Positions 23,738 through 31,742 of a stretch of 64,000 nt of DNA are shown here, piece after piece. Both the position numbers and the translations under genes were made by a program. Where the stretch lies: contig CAVYRS010000001.1 of assembly GCA_963770995.1 (NCBI GenBank), positions 4,774,001 to 4,838,000 of the forward strand. Reading direction: 5' to 3'. The first letter of the stretch is position 1. Every line of letters begins with the position of its first letter. Source of the stretch: CAVSWN01 sp963770995 (GTDB taxonomy: Bacteria > Acidobacteriota > Vicinamibacteria > Vicinamibacterales > CAVVIG01). The notes under the pieces are model-generated. The model did no database searches and was not told the origin of the DNA. It saw only the letters and a list, made by a program, of their open reading frames with translations.

Positions 23738-24583
23738 ATGCCCGAGATTCCCGACTACGAGCTGGTGAAAACGGACGGCCCGCTGGACGCCGGACCCGCC
23801 CAACGGTCCCGCCTCTGGCTCGCCGCGCTTCTGGTCGTCGTCGGCATCGGCGCCGTGGCGTACTTCGTGTACGGCCGCCGGCCGGCGCCTTCGCCGCCGC
23901 CCAAGGCTGTTGAGGCGACGGAAGTGCCGGTCCGTCCCCTCGGCGGGACTCCCGAACGCGTGGCGGTGCCGCCGCTCGACGAGAGCGATGGGGTCGTTCG
24001 CGATCTCGTGCGCAAAATCACGTCGCACCCGGCGGCGCTCGCGTGGCTCGCCACCAACGGCCTCATTCGCAACTTCACGGTCGTGGTGACGAACGTGTCC
24101 GAGGGACTTACGCCGGCGACGCACCTTCGCGCGCTGCGGCCATCGACTCCGTTCCGCGTGCTCAAACGTGGCGACAGGCTCGTCATCGATCCCAAGAGCT
24201 ACGAGCGCTACGACGGCATCGCGGCCGCGGCCGCGTCGATCGACGCGGCGGGCGCCGCGCGCCTCTACGCGACGCTGAAGCCGCGCATCCAGGAAGCGTA
24301 CGGCCAGCTCGGCATGCCGCCCGACTCCTTCGACGGCGCGCTCGAACGCACCATCGTCGCGCTGCTCCGCGTGCCGGTCATCGAGGGTCCGGTGCGCGTC
24401 GAACCGAAGGGCATCGGCTACCGCTATGCCGATCCGGATCTCGAGGGGCTGACGGCTGCGCAGAAACATCTGTTGCGCACCGGTCCGCGCAATGTGCGGA
24501 TCATTCAGGGAGCGTTGCGGGAAATCGCGTTGGCGCTCGGTGTGCTGCCCGGGCGCCTGTCTGCACCTGTGGCGCGACCCTGA
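23738..24583 (+). CDS. DUF3014 family membrane-anchored protein
   Basis: The 281-residue protein has one N-terminal transmembrane helix (LWLAALLVVVGIGAVAYFVYG), a proline-rich linker, and the DUF3014 body: SHPAALAWLATNGLIRNFTVVVTNVSEG, PFRVLKRGDRLVIDPKSYERYD, KPRIQEAYGQLG, IGYRYADPDLEGLTAAQKHLLRTGPRN. Topology suggests a periplasmic domain anchored in the inner membrane. The function of the family is not established. It follows the receiver-flavoprotein gene by 72 bp on the same strand and may be read through. It converges on the ADOP gene 5 bp away. Confidence 0.9.
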   Translation: MPEIPDYELVKTDGPLDAGPAQRSRLWLAALLVVVGIGAVAYFVYGRRPAPSPPPKAVEATEVPVRPLGGTPERVAVPPLDESDGVVRDLVRKITSHPAALAWLATNGLIRNFTVVVTNVSEGLTPATHLRALRPSTPFRVLKRGDRLVIDPKSYERYDGIAAAAASIDAAGAARLYATLKPRIQEAYGQLGMPPDSFDGALERTIVALLRVPVIEGPVRVEPKGIGYRYADPDLEGLTAAQKHLLRTGPRNVRIIQGALREIALALGVLPGRLSAPVARP

Positions 24584-24588
24584 CGCGG

Positions 24589-27054
24589 CTAGTAGTCGTG
24601 CCGAAGCGCTGCACTCGGATCGAGGCGGGCCGCGCTGCACGCCGGCATGTAGCAGGCGCAGAACGCCGCCAGAATCAGCGGTACCGGCGTGACCAGCAGC
24701 ATCCATGGATCGATGACGTCGACGTCGACTTCAAGGTAGGCGACCACGATCGCCCGGCCCACGAGACCGATGAACAGCCCCAAGGCCAGCCCCTCGAGGA
24801 CCGGACGGTAGCCGTCCTTCAGGACCATGCGTTGGATCTGCGCGCCGCTCGCCCCGAACGACATCCTCACGCCGATCTCGCGTGTTCGGTGAACGACCAG
24901 GTGCGACTGAATGCCGAACAGGCCGGCCATCGCCAGCAGCAGCGTCAATGCCCCAAGGATGAGCGCGGCAATCCCCAGGGCCCGGACCAGCACATAGGGG
25001 CCAGTCAGGACCGAGCGGCCCGTCCCGATCGCTTCGAGCGCAAGATCTGGATCGACGCGATGGAGCGTTTCGCGGAGCGCGCGGACCGCACGGCCGGCAT
25101 CGCCCGTTGAACGCGCGACGACCGTGAGGAACGGATCGTACTGCTGTGTCAGCGGGAAATAGACCAAGGCCTCCGGCTCGAGAAGCATCTGTCTGACGTC
25201 CGTGTCGCGGGCAACTCCAACCACCGTCACGATCGGCGTGTGCGGCCGGCCCTGGAGCACGAGCCGGCGCCCGACGGCCTCGATCGAGCCGAAGATCCGG
25301 CGAGCGGTGAGCTCGCTGACCACGACCACGGGCTCGGCGCCGGCGTGGTCGCGATTGTCGAACCCGCGGCCCCGGACGATTGGCACGCCGAGCGTTCTGA
25401 AAATCGATGGTGTCGCTCCAATGCCGGTGGCGGCGTAGCGGTCGCCGTCCTTGTCCGCCGTCGAGAGTGACAGCCGGAGGGCGCGGATGCCGAAGGGCAT
25501 GCCGGTGGACGCCGACATCGCTTCGACCGCCGGATCCCTTCGTCCTTCGTCCAGCACGCGGTCGATCGTCCGCCTGACGCGCGCTTCCTCCCACTGCTGG
25601 GTCTGAAAGTTCAGCACCGCGACACCCAGCCGCTCGATCTCGATGCCGGAATCGTGGCGCGCCTCCTCGACGGTGTACCTCACGAAGAGCGTGGCGATGA
25701 TGAAAAACCCGGCGGAGATCGCCACCTGCCATCGGAGCAACATGCGCTGACGGCCGGCCCTCATTCTGCCTGTCCCGGCGCCCGCAGCGAGCGCGGCCCT
25801 GACATCGAGCGATCGTGTGAGTTGCCAGGCCGGTTCGAGCCCGAAGACCAGCAGCGAGATCAGCAACGATGCGACCGCCACGATCATCGCCGGCACGCTG
25901 AGTGTCGGACGAATCGCCAGCGTCGAGCGCGCACCCATCGGGAGCGTGATGTCGAAGTCCGCGTTCATCAGGAGACGCAGGCTTTGAAACACCACGACGG
26001 AGGCTACCGCGCCGGCCATCGCAAGGAGCAGTGCTTCCGTGCATTGTTCCCGGACGAGGCGCCATCGCGACGCACCCAAGGCGCGCCGGACCGCCAGCTC
26101 ACGCTGCCGCGTTGTCCCTCGAGCGGCGACAAGATTTGCGAGGTTGGTGCAGGCGACGACGAGCACCAGGGCGACGAGCGCGATAACGGTCAGGCCGGCG
26201 CGACGAAGGATGTTGTCTTCTTCGGTGACCGCGGACACCGACTTCGCTTTCCATGGGCGTTCGGATGCTGCGGCGCGGCCTGACCGCGTCGGCGGCGGGA
26301 ACGAGGTGTCGAGAGCGGCTGCGATCGCGGCCAGTTCGGCCGACGCTCTTTCGACGGTGATCGTAGGTGCCAGGCGGCCGAACACCAGCAATCCGCGGTG
26401 GTCGCGCGGCGATGTCGGGGGAGACGGCCCCGGCGAGGGCGCGAACGCGAGCGGGATCCAAACACGCGTGCCGCCCAATAACAGACCGCTCGCTCCCTCA
26501 AACGTCGCCGGCGCGACGCCGATGACCTCGAAGGGGTGACCCGATACACGGATCGTCTGCCCGACGATGTCTGAATCGGCATTGAAACGGGTGCGCCACA
26601 AGCCGTCGCTCAAGACCGCGACCGGCGAGTCACCATCCGCGGTCTCGATCGGCCGCCCGATCGCCATGTCGACACCGAGCGTCGAGAAGAAGGCGCCGTC
26701 GACGGCTTCGGCAGCCACCACCTCTGTTGTGGACCGCGATGCAAGCGCCGGCGAGAACAGGGCGGAGGCGGAGATGCGACTGAAGGAGGTCTGCGCGGCG
26801 CGAATGTCCCGGAAGTCCGGCTCCGATATCGAGCCCTTCAGCAGGCGGCCGTCGTACGGTGTCACGACGAAGGCGACGCGATCGGGATCGTGGATGCCCA
26901 CATCCCGCAGAAGGATCGCGTGCACGACGGAGTACACCGCCGTCGTGACGGCGACGCCGGCTGCCAGCGACAGGACCGCGAACGTGGTGAAGAGGGGAGT
27001 GGCGAGCAGCCGCCTCGCCGCGAGCTTCAGATCGCCCCAGACGCCGTGAGTCAA
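24589..27054 (-). CDS. ADOP-family permease (FtsX/MacB-like), 821 residues
   Basis: Two FtsX/MacB halves are present: first helix LFTTFAVLSLAAGVAVTTAVYSVVHAILL, periplasmic core, FtsX unit (LTVIALVALVLVVACTNLANLVAARGTTRQRELAVRRALGASRWRLV), then a second core and a C-terminal unit (GIAALILGALTLLLAMAGLFGIQSHLVVHRTREIGVRMSFGASGAQIQRMV) ending ARLDPSAALRHDY. The N-terminal helical segment of the 15064 gene is missing here, so it is a shorter type. No PadR gene adjoins it and no ATPase gene is near. The gene is intact. Its start lies 138 bp from tRNA-Ala, which points the other way. Confidence 0.93.
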   Translation of the reverse strand: MTHGVWGDLKLAARRLLATPLFTTFAVLSLAAGVAVTTAVYSVVHAILLRDVGIHDPDRVAFVVTPYDGRLLKGSISEPDFRDIRAAQTSFSRISASALFSPALASRSTTEVVAAEAVDGAFFSTLGVDMAIGRPIETADGDSPVAVLSDGLWRTRFNADSDIVGQTIRVSGHPFEVIGVAPATFEGASGLLLGGTRVWIPLAFAPSPGPSPPTSPRDHRGLLVFGRLAPTITVERASAELAAIAAALDTSFPPPTRSGRAAASERPWKAKSVSAVTEEDNILRRAGLTVIALVALVLVVACTNLANLVAARGTTRQRELAVRRALGASRWRLVREQCTEALLLAMAGAVASVVVFQSLRLLMNADFDITLPMGARSTLAIRPTLSVPAMIVAVASLLISLLVFGLEPAWQLTRSLDVRAALAAGAGTGRMRAGRQRMLLRWQVAISAGFFIIATLFVRYTVEEARHDSGIEIERLGVAVLNFQTQQWEEARVRRTIDRVLDEGRRDPAVEAMSASTGMPFGIRALRLSLSTADKDGDRYAATGIGATPSIFRTLGVPIVRGRGFDNRDHAGAEPVVVVSELTARRIFGSIEAVGRRLVLQGRPHTPIVTVVGVARDTDVRQMLLEPEALVYFPLTQQYDPFLTVVARSTGDAGRAVRALRETLHRVDPDLALEAIGTGRSVLTGPYVLVRALGIAALILGALTLLLAMAGLFGIQSHLVVHRTREIGVRMSFGASGAQIQRMVLKDGYRPVLEGLALGLFIGLVGRAIVVAYLEVDVDVIDPWMLLVTPVPLILAAFCACYMPACSAARLDPSAALRHDY

Positions 27055-27191
27055 TCTGCGGCGCTCAGGCCAGGACGAATGGCGTTGGTCGAACGAGCGT
27101 GGCGCATCTCGACAGGGGTTTCGAAGTGTATCGGTCCCGGCTCGCTAGATGAACAGCTAAAGGCAGTGTTAAACTGAAGGTCTTCCCGAGT

Positions 27192-27267
27192 GGGCCAGTA
27201 GCGCAGTTGGGAGCGCGCATGAATGGCATTCATGAGGTCACCGGTTCGATCCCGGTCTGGTCCACCA
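27192..27267 (+). tRNA. tRNA-Ala (anticodon GGC)
   Basis: A full cloverleaf folds: acceptor GGGCCAG with CTGGTCC (one G-T pair), D-stem GCGC/GCGC, anticodon stem CATGA/TCATG around loop ATGGCAT (anticodon GGC), T-stem ACCGG/CCGGT with loop TTCGATC, discriminator A and encoded CCA (27265-27267). The last 17 bases recur at 34728-34744. The tRNA is read away from the divergent ADOP gene. Confidence 0.97.
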
Positions 27268-27295
27268 ACCTTCGCTCTGGTGCCATGCGAAGGTT
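27267..27295 (+). terminator. Stem-loop directly after tRNA-Ala
   Basis: AACCTTCG (27267-27274) pairs perfectly with CGAAGGTT (27288-27295) over a 13-nt loop. The stem begins at the last base of the tRNA CCA, so it could define the tRNA 3' end or stop transcription, but no T-run follows. Confidence 0.5.
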
Positions 27296-27614
27296 GCCCA
27301 CCATAGCGTCGCAAAGCGACGCGACGGTGGGCCCCGACTGAACTTCATCGGCCTCCGTGATGAAGTTCGAGCAGCCGTACGCCTTCAGAAACCCGGCTTG
27401 TCCGAAGTCAGCCTGCGAGCTTCGGACAGCCGGCGATGCTGTCATCCCGCTCGAATGAACTTCTCGGAGGGCGGCTCCGTCTTCTCCATAGGCTAATCTA
27501 CAAGAGAGGCATCGTGAGCATCCAGAGCGATCAAGGCGACCTGCCGACGGAGACCAATGATGACCATCATGGCGCCGACGGAACAAAGAGAATGACGCTC
27601 TGTTCCAACGGCGC
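27296..27614. other. Gene-free stretch with four further stem-loops
   Basis: No convincing gene lies between the tRNA and 27704. The space instead holds regular hairpins: 27296-27332 (GCCCACC and GCGTCGC arms, AAA loop), 27340-27368 (GAACTTCAT/ATGAAGTTC), 27395-27431 (TGTCCGAAG/CTTCGGACA extended by GGC/GCC) and 27572-27614 (GCGCCG plus GGAACA arms). With the hairpin at 27267 that makes five in 350 bp. They may be a structured RNA, a cluster of REP-like elements, or a relic of an integrated element. I could not match them to a known RNA or to attC sites. Confidence 0.5.
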
Positions 27615-27703
27615 AGACGGAATAATTGGACGAAGGAGTAACCATCCACCGGTGAGCCGAGCCCAGGTGCACGAGAATCCTGGGCAAGCCCCCTGGTACT
27701 GAC

Positions 27704-28600
27704 ATGAAGGTTCAAGAGGTCATGATAGCTCGCGTACTACCGATACTGGTCGCTCTCGGGTTCCTCATCGCCGGCTCCACGTTGGGCGCACAGAATAGGC
27801 CGCTGCCCGATCAGGAATCCTTCCTCGCTGAGACGCGCAAACACCTCCAGACCGACAGCACGCTTCAGAACGGCTACGTGTACGTGGAGACGCGACGGGA
27901 GCTGAAGCTCGACAAAGGCGGGCGTACCCGCGAGGAATCGGTCAAGGTTTACGAGAGCTATCCCGGCTTTCCCGGCGAAGAGCGATGGGAGCGGCTCATC
28001 GCCGAGGATGGCCGGCCGGTGCCGCCGGAAGAATTGGCCAGACAGGATCGGGAGCGCCTGCAGAAGGCCAACGAGATGGTCCAGCGGCTCGCCCGGAACT
28101 CCTCGAAAGAGCTCGCGCGGCAAGAGCGTGAGATTCAGAAGGCTCGTCGTGAGCGCGACGACGCATTGAGCGACATCTACAACGTCTTCGAGATCCGGAT
28201 GATCGGACGCGAGCGAGTCGAAGAGCACGACACGATCGCATTCGTACTGACGCCGCGGCGTGATGCGAAACCAAAGACCCGCGCGGGCGAACAGATACGG
28301 CACTTCAGCGTGCGCGCCTGGGTCAGCGAGAACGATCACGAGCTGGTGAAACTGGAGGCCGAGGCCATCGACGACCTGAAGTCCGGCCTGGGTGTGCTGG
28401 TCAAGCTGCACCAGGGTGCCCGACTGTCGTTCCTGCGCCGCAAAGTCAACGGCGAGGTCTGGCTGCCTGCCGCTGTCAGTTATAACGGCAGCGCACGGGT
28501 GGGCCTGCTCGTCACGCTCCGGCGCAGCGGGACGTCAGAGTTTTCCGGCTATCGCAAGTACTCGGTCGATACACTCGAAAGTATCAGCAGGTCGAAGTGA
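27704..28600 (+). CDS. Secreted protein of unknown function, first gene of a PadR-ADOP operon
   Basis: A signal peptide (ILVALGFLIAGSTLGAQ) precedes a mostly hydrophilic 270-residue body. It contains YVYVETRRELKLDKGGRTREESVKVYE, a charged helix or coiled-coil (RERLQKANEMVQRLARNSSKELARQEREIQ, about residues 115-155), and strand-rich segments (HFSVRAWVSENDHELVKLEAEAI, VNGEVWLPAAVSYNG) that resemble LolA/LppX-like outer-membrane lipid-handling folds by pattern only. ATG 27704 or 27722 could start it. Its stop overlaps the PadR start by 4 bp (GTGA), so the three genes 27704-31658 are one operon. It may serve the permease in the periplasm; this is inference. Confidence 0.75.
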   Translation: MKVQEVMIARVLPILVALGFLIAGSTLGAQNRPLPDQESFLAETRKHLQTDSTLQNGYVYVETRRELKLDKGGRTREESVKVYESYPGFPGEERWERLIAEDGRPVPPEELARQDRERLQKANEMVQRLARNSSKELARQEREIQKARRERDDALSDIYNVFEIRMIGRERVEEHDTIAFVLTPRRDAKPKTRAGEQIRHFSVRAWVSENDHELVKLEAEAIDDLKSGLGVLVKLHQGARLSFLRRKVNGEVWLPAAVSYNGSARVGLLVTLRRSGTSEFSGYRKYSVDTLESISRSK

Positions 28601-28926
28601 GCGACCAGACGGACGTTCTGCAAGGCACTCTCGACCTGTTGATCATGCGAACGATCGCCCTCGAACCCTTGCACGGCTGGGCAATCGCGCAGCGTATCCA
28701 GCAGATTTCAAATGACCTGTTGAGGGTCCAGCAGGGCTCGCTCTATCCCGCGGTCCACCGGCTCGAACACCAGGGCTGGATCACGGCCGAATGGGGCGCG
28801 TCGGAGAACAACCGCCGCGCGCGCTTCTACGCGCTGACGAAGGCGGGCCGCAAGCAGCTCGAGGCCGAAGTCGCGAAGTGGGAGCGCCTGTCGGCCGGCG
28901 TCAACCTCGTTCTGCAGCGGACGTAG
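28597..28926 (+). CDS. PadR-family transcriptional regulator
   Basis: The 109-residue protein starts at GTG 28597, inside the stop of the preceding gene. It has the acidobacterial PadR winged helix: VLQGTLDLLIMRTIALEPLHGWAIAQRIQQIS, VQQGSLYPAVHRLEHQGWI and RARFYALTKAGRKQLEAE. ADOP permeases are very often encoded directly behind this regulator type, as here with a 2-bp gap. It probably represses the operon in response to an unknown effector. Confidence 0.93.
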   Translation: MSDQTDVLQGTLDLLIMRTIALEPLHGWAIAQRIQQISNDLLRVQQGSLYPAVHRLEHQGWITAEWGASENNRRARFYALTKAGRKQLEAEVAKWERLSAGVNLVLQRT

Positions 28927-28928
28927 CC

Positions 28929-31658
28929 GTGCGCGCCTGGCACATCGTCCGCAGCCGGCTCCGATCGCTCGTCTTCCGCGGCGGCCGGGAATCCGATCTG
29001 AACGAAGAGCTGCAACTCCATCTCGAGCGCGAGACCGAGCGGCTGCAGGCGAGCGGCCTGTCGCGGGAGGACGCGCGTCTCCAGGCACTGCGCCTGTTCG
29101 GCGGCGTCGAGCAGATCAAGGAAGCCAGCCGCGACGCGCGCGGGACGGCGGCCTTCGACGCGCTGGCGCGCGACACGCGCTACGGCGTCCGCCGCCTGGT
29201 GCGCGATTGGCGTTTCACCACGGCGGCGGTGCTGATTCTGGGCCTCGCCATCGGCGCCAACACCGCGATCTTCAGCGTCGTGAACGCGGTGCTGTTCCGT
29301 CACTCACCGTTCGCAGATCCCGATCGCCTCATCAACATCTATCAGAACGATCCCGCCGGCAAGCCGCTCGTCGTCGTCTCGTACGACTCCTACAAGGAGA
29401 TGGCGGAGCACACCGACATCTTTGCGGCGACGATGGCCGCCACGATTCCGGTTCCGGCCCGCTATCTCCACGAAGGCGGCATTCGCAGTGGAACCGCCGA
29501 GTACGCGACGGCGACCTATCTCGATGTCCTTGGACTCCGGCCGTCGCTCGGCCGGTGGTTCGACACGACGGAGGAACGGCCCGGGGCACCGCTTGTCGCC
29601 GTCCTCGGGCATCGGGCGTGGACGCGAGTGTTCCACGCCGATCCCTCCGTCCTCGGACGCATCGTTCGGATTGAAGGCGCGCCGGTGACGATTGTCGGCA
29701 TCGGTCCCGCGAATCACCGCGGCACGCTCGACGTCGGTCTCGTCACCGACTTCTGGCTGCCGGTGACCGCAGTGCGTGAGCTGAACGCCATGCCGGGGAT
29801 GCGCGCCGGCCCCACGATCATCGCCCCCTTTTTCGTGAAAGCCCGTCTGCGCGAGGGCGTGACCGTGGCGCAGGCAAAAGCGGCGATGGACGTCCTCGCA
29901 CCACGGATCGCGGCCGCCCTGCCGGAAGAGGTTCGCGGCGGCGGCGAGTTCACCGTGGGCACGGGCATCACGGTCGTTGCCGCGACGGACGTGCGGGTTC
30001 ATCCGCAGGCGGACGCGCCGTTCATGGCGATCGCTTCGGGCGTGCTCGTCGTCGTCAGCCTCGTTCTCGCCATCGCGTGCAGCAACCTGGCCACGCTGCT
30101 GCTGGTGCGCGGCGCCGCGCGGACCAAAGAAATCTCGGTGCGGCTGGCCATGGGCGCAACGCGGCGTCAGCTCGTCCGGCAGCTGCTGACCGAGAGTCTG
30201 CTGCTCTCGCTGGCGGGCGGCATCGCCGGCTGCCTCCTGGCGTGGTGGACCATGCAGGCGCTACAAGGAGTCGATCTCCCTGTCACCGTGGATCTGACCG
30301 TTGACTACCGCGTGCTCGGCTTTGCGATGGCGCTGTCGCTGATGACGGGCGTGGCGTTCGGCCTGGTGCCGGCGCTGAAGGCTACGAGGGTTGACCTCCT
30401 GCCGGTACTCCGCGACGAGGGGGTGCCGCCGATCGATCATCGGCGGCTCACGCTGAAGAACGCGCTGATCGTCGTTCAGGTCGCGGTCTCCGTGCTGCTG
30501 CTCGGCGGCACGAGCATCTTCTTGCAGCAGCTGGCGGCGACAAGAGAGCGGCGCGTCGGCTACGCCGTCGACGGCGTGGCCATGCTCGAGACGGACGCTC
30601 GCTTCGCCGGCTACCCTGCGGCCACGGTCGTGAACGTGTACGACGAACTGCTGCGGCGGATCGCCGCCGTTCCGGGCGTGCAGTCGGCGGCGCTGTCCTA
30701 CGGCCTACCGTTGCAGAGCGCGACCGTGGCGACCGTTGTCGAGGGGGCGGCCAGCGACACGAGATCAACTGGTGACTCCTCGATGATCTGGGCTGGGCCG
30801 GGCTTCTTCGAGACGCTGCGCATCCCGCTGCTGCACGGGCGTGTCTTCGACGCCCGCGATCGCGCGGGCACGCCGAGCGTCGCGGTGGTGACCGAGACGA
30901 TGGCGCGGCAGTACTTCGGCGCGGTAGACGCTGTCGGGCGTCGCTTCCGGAACGGGAACCAGCCGGACTCCTGGATGCAGGTCATTGGCGTCGTCCGCGA
31001 CACCGGCGCGCGGAGTCTCTCCCCTGATGACGTCCTCGCTCGCCAGCCGTCCCAGTTCTACCGCTCGTACACACAGGCGGGCCTTGTGCCGGCGACCGTC
31101 ATTGCGCGAACGTCGGGTGATGCGGCCGCCCTTCTCGGGGCGATGCAACGCGAGCTGCGCGCCGTGGACGTCACGCTGCCGGTGATCACGGCGCAGACGA
31201 TGGCGCAGGATCTGGAACGATTGCAGGCGGCGCCGAAGGTGGTCGCCACGTTTCTCGGTGCCCTCGGCGGCCTCGCTCTGGCGCTGGCGAGCATCGGTCT
31301 CTATGCGGTCGTCGCGTTTGCGGTCGCGAGGCGGTCGCGCGAGATCGGCATCCGGATGGCGCTCGGCGCCCGGAGTCAGCAGGTGGTCTGGAGCATTGCA
31401 CGAGGGGTGGCGGGGCTGATCGGCGTTGCTACGAGCATCGGTCTCGTCCTCACGGTCCTGATCATGCTCGCGCTGCGCGCGACGTCCGGATCGGCGGACA
31501 TCGGGATCGGCAACATGGACGTGTATCGCCCGAACATCGACCCGGTAGCGCTCGTGGCCATCGCCGCCGTGACCGCACTCGTCGGCATTGCCGCCGCATT
31601 CGTGCCCGCGCGCCGGGCCGCCCGAATGGATCCACTCGTGGCCCTGCGCCACGAGTGA
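28929..31658 (+). CDS. ADOP-family permease (FtsX/MacB-like), 909 residues
   Basis: The frame is open from 28791 but the first 46 codons overlap PadR; GTG 28929 gives the standard ADOP start (RAWHIVRSRLRSLVF, then DLNEELQLHLERETERLQASGLSREDARLQALRLFGG). Helix RFTTAAVLILGLAIGANTAIFSVVNAVLF, a MacB-type core, the FtsX unit VLVVVSLVLAIACSNLATLLLVRGAARTKEISVRLAMGATRRQLVRQLL, and a second complete half follow, ending PARRAARMDPLVALRHE. It is intact. Operon position behind a secreted protein and PadR suggests a regulated envelope permease without its own ATPase. Confidence 0.95.
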   Translation: MRAWHIVRSRLRSLVFRGGRESDLNEELQLHLERETERLQASGLSREDARLQALRLFGGVEQIKEASRDARGTAAFDALARDTRYGVRRLVRDWRFTTAAVLILGLAIGANTAIFSVVNAVLFRHSPFADPDRLINIYQNDPAGKPLVVVSYDSYKEMAEHTDIFAATMAATIPVPARYLHEGGIRSGTAEYATATYLDVLGLRPSLGRWFDTTEERPGAPLVAVLGHRAWTRVFHADPSVLGRIVRIEGAPVTIVGIGPANHRGTLDVGLVTDFWLPVTAVRELNAMPGMRAGPTIIAPFFVKARLREGVTVAQAKAAMDVLAPRIAAALPEEVRGGGEFTVGTGITVVAATDVRVHPQADAPFMAIASGVLVVVSLVLAIACSNLATLLLVRGAARTKEISVRLAMGATRRQLVRQLLTESLLLSLAGGIAGCLLAWWTMQALQGVDLPVTVDLTVDYRVLGFAMALSLMTGVAFGLVPALKATRVDLLPVLRDEGVPPIDHRRLTLKNALIVVQVAVSVLLLGGTSIFLQQLAATRERRVGYAVDGVAMLETDARFAGYPAATVVNVYDELLRRIAAVPGVQSAALSYGLPLQSATVATVVEGAASDTRSTGDSSMIWAGPGFFETLRIPLLHGRVFDARDRAGTPSVAVVTETMARQYFGAVDAVGRRFRNGNQPDSWMQVIGVVRDTGARSLSPDDVLARQPSQFYRSYTQAGLVPATVIARTSGDAAALLGAMQRELRAVDVTLPVITAQTMAQDLERLQAAPKVVATFLGALGGLALALASIGLYAVVAFAVARRSREIGIRMALGARSQQVVWSIARGVAGLIGVATSIGLVLTVLIMLALRATSGSADIGIGNMDVYRPNIDPVALVAIAAVTALVGIAAAFVPARRAARMDPLVALRHE

Positions 31659-31742
31659 CTTCGCGGCCGGTAAGGCGCGACCTACGCCGAACCGGCCGCG
31701 CTTCGGAGCGCCTCAAGCCGCCTGAGCAAGTCGTCGATCTGG

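Noticed and set aside
22826..24706. 626-codon open frame on the minus strand
   Set aside because: Antisense to the receiver-flavoprotein and DUF3014 genes, both clearly real.
27267..27614. Integron attC array
   Set aside because: The stems do not end in RYYYAAC/GTTRRRY core sites and no integron integrase or cassette genes are present.
27436..27702. Small plus-strand protein upstream of the secreted protein gene
   Set aside because: The frame includes a hairpin, lacks a signal peptide or any family pattern, and its composition is not coding-like.
27051..27715. Short minus-strand frames over tRNA-Ala, containing GGPDRDRTGDL and DQTGIEPVTS
   Set aside because: These phrases are the known spurious translation of a tRNA gene and its flank.
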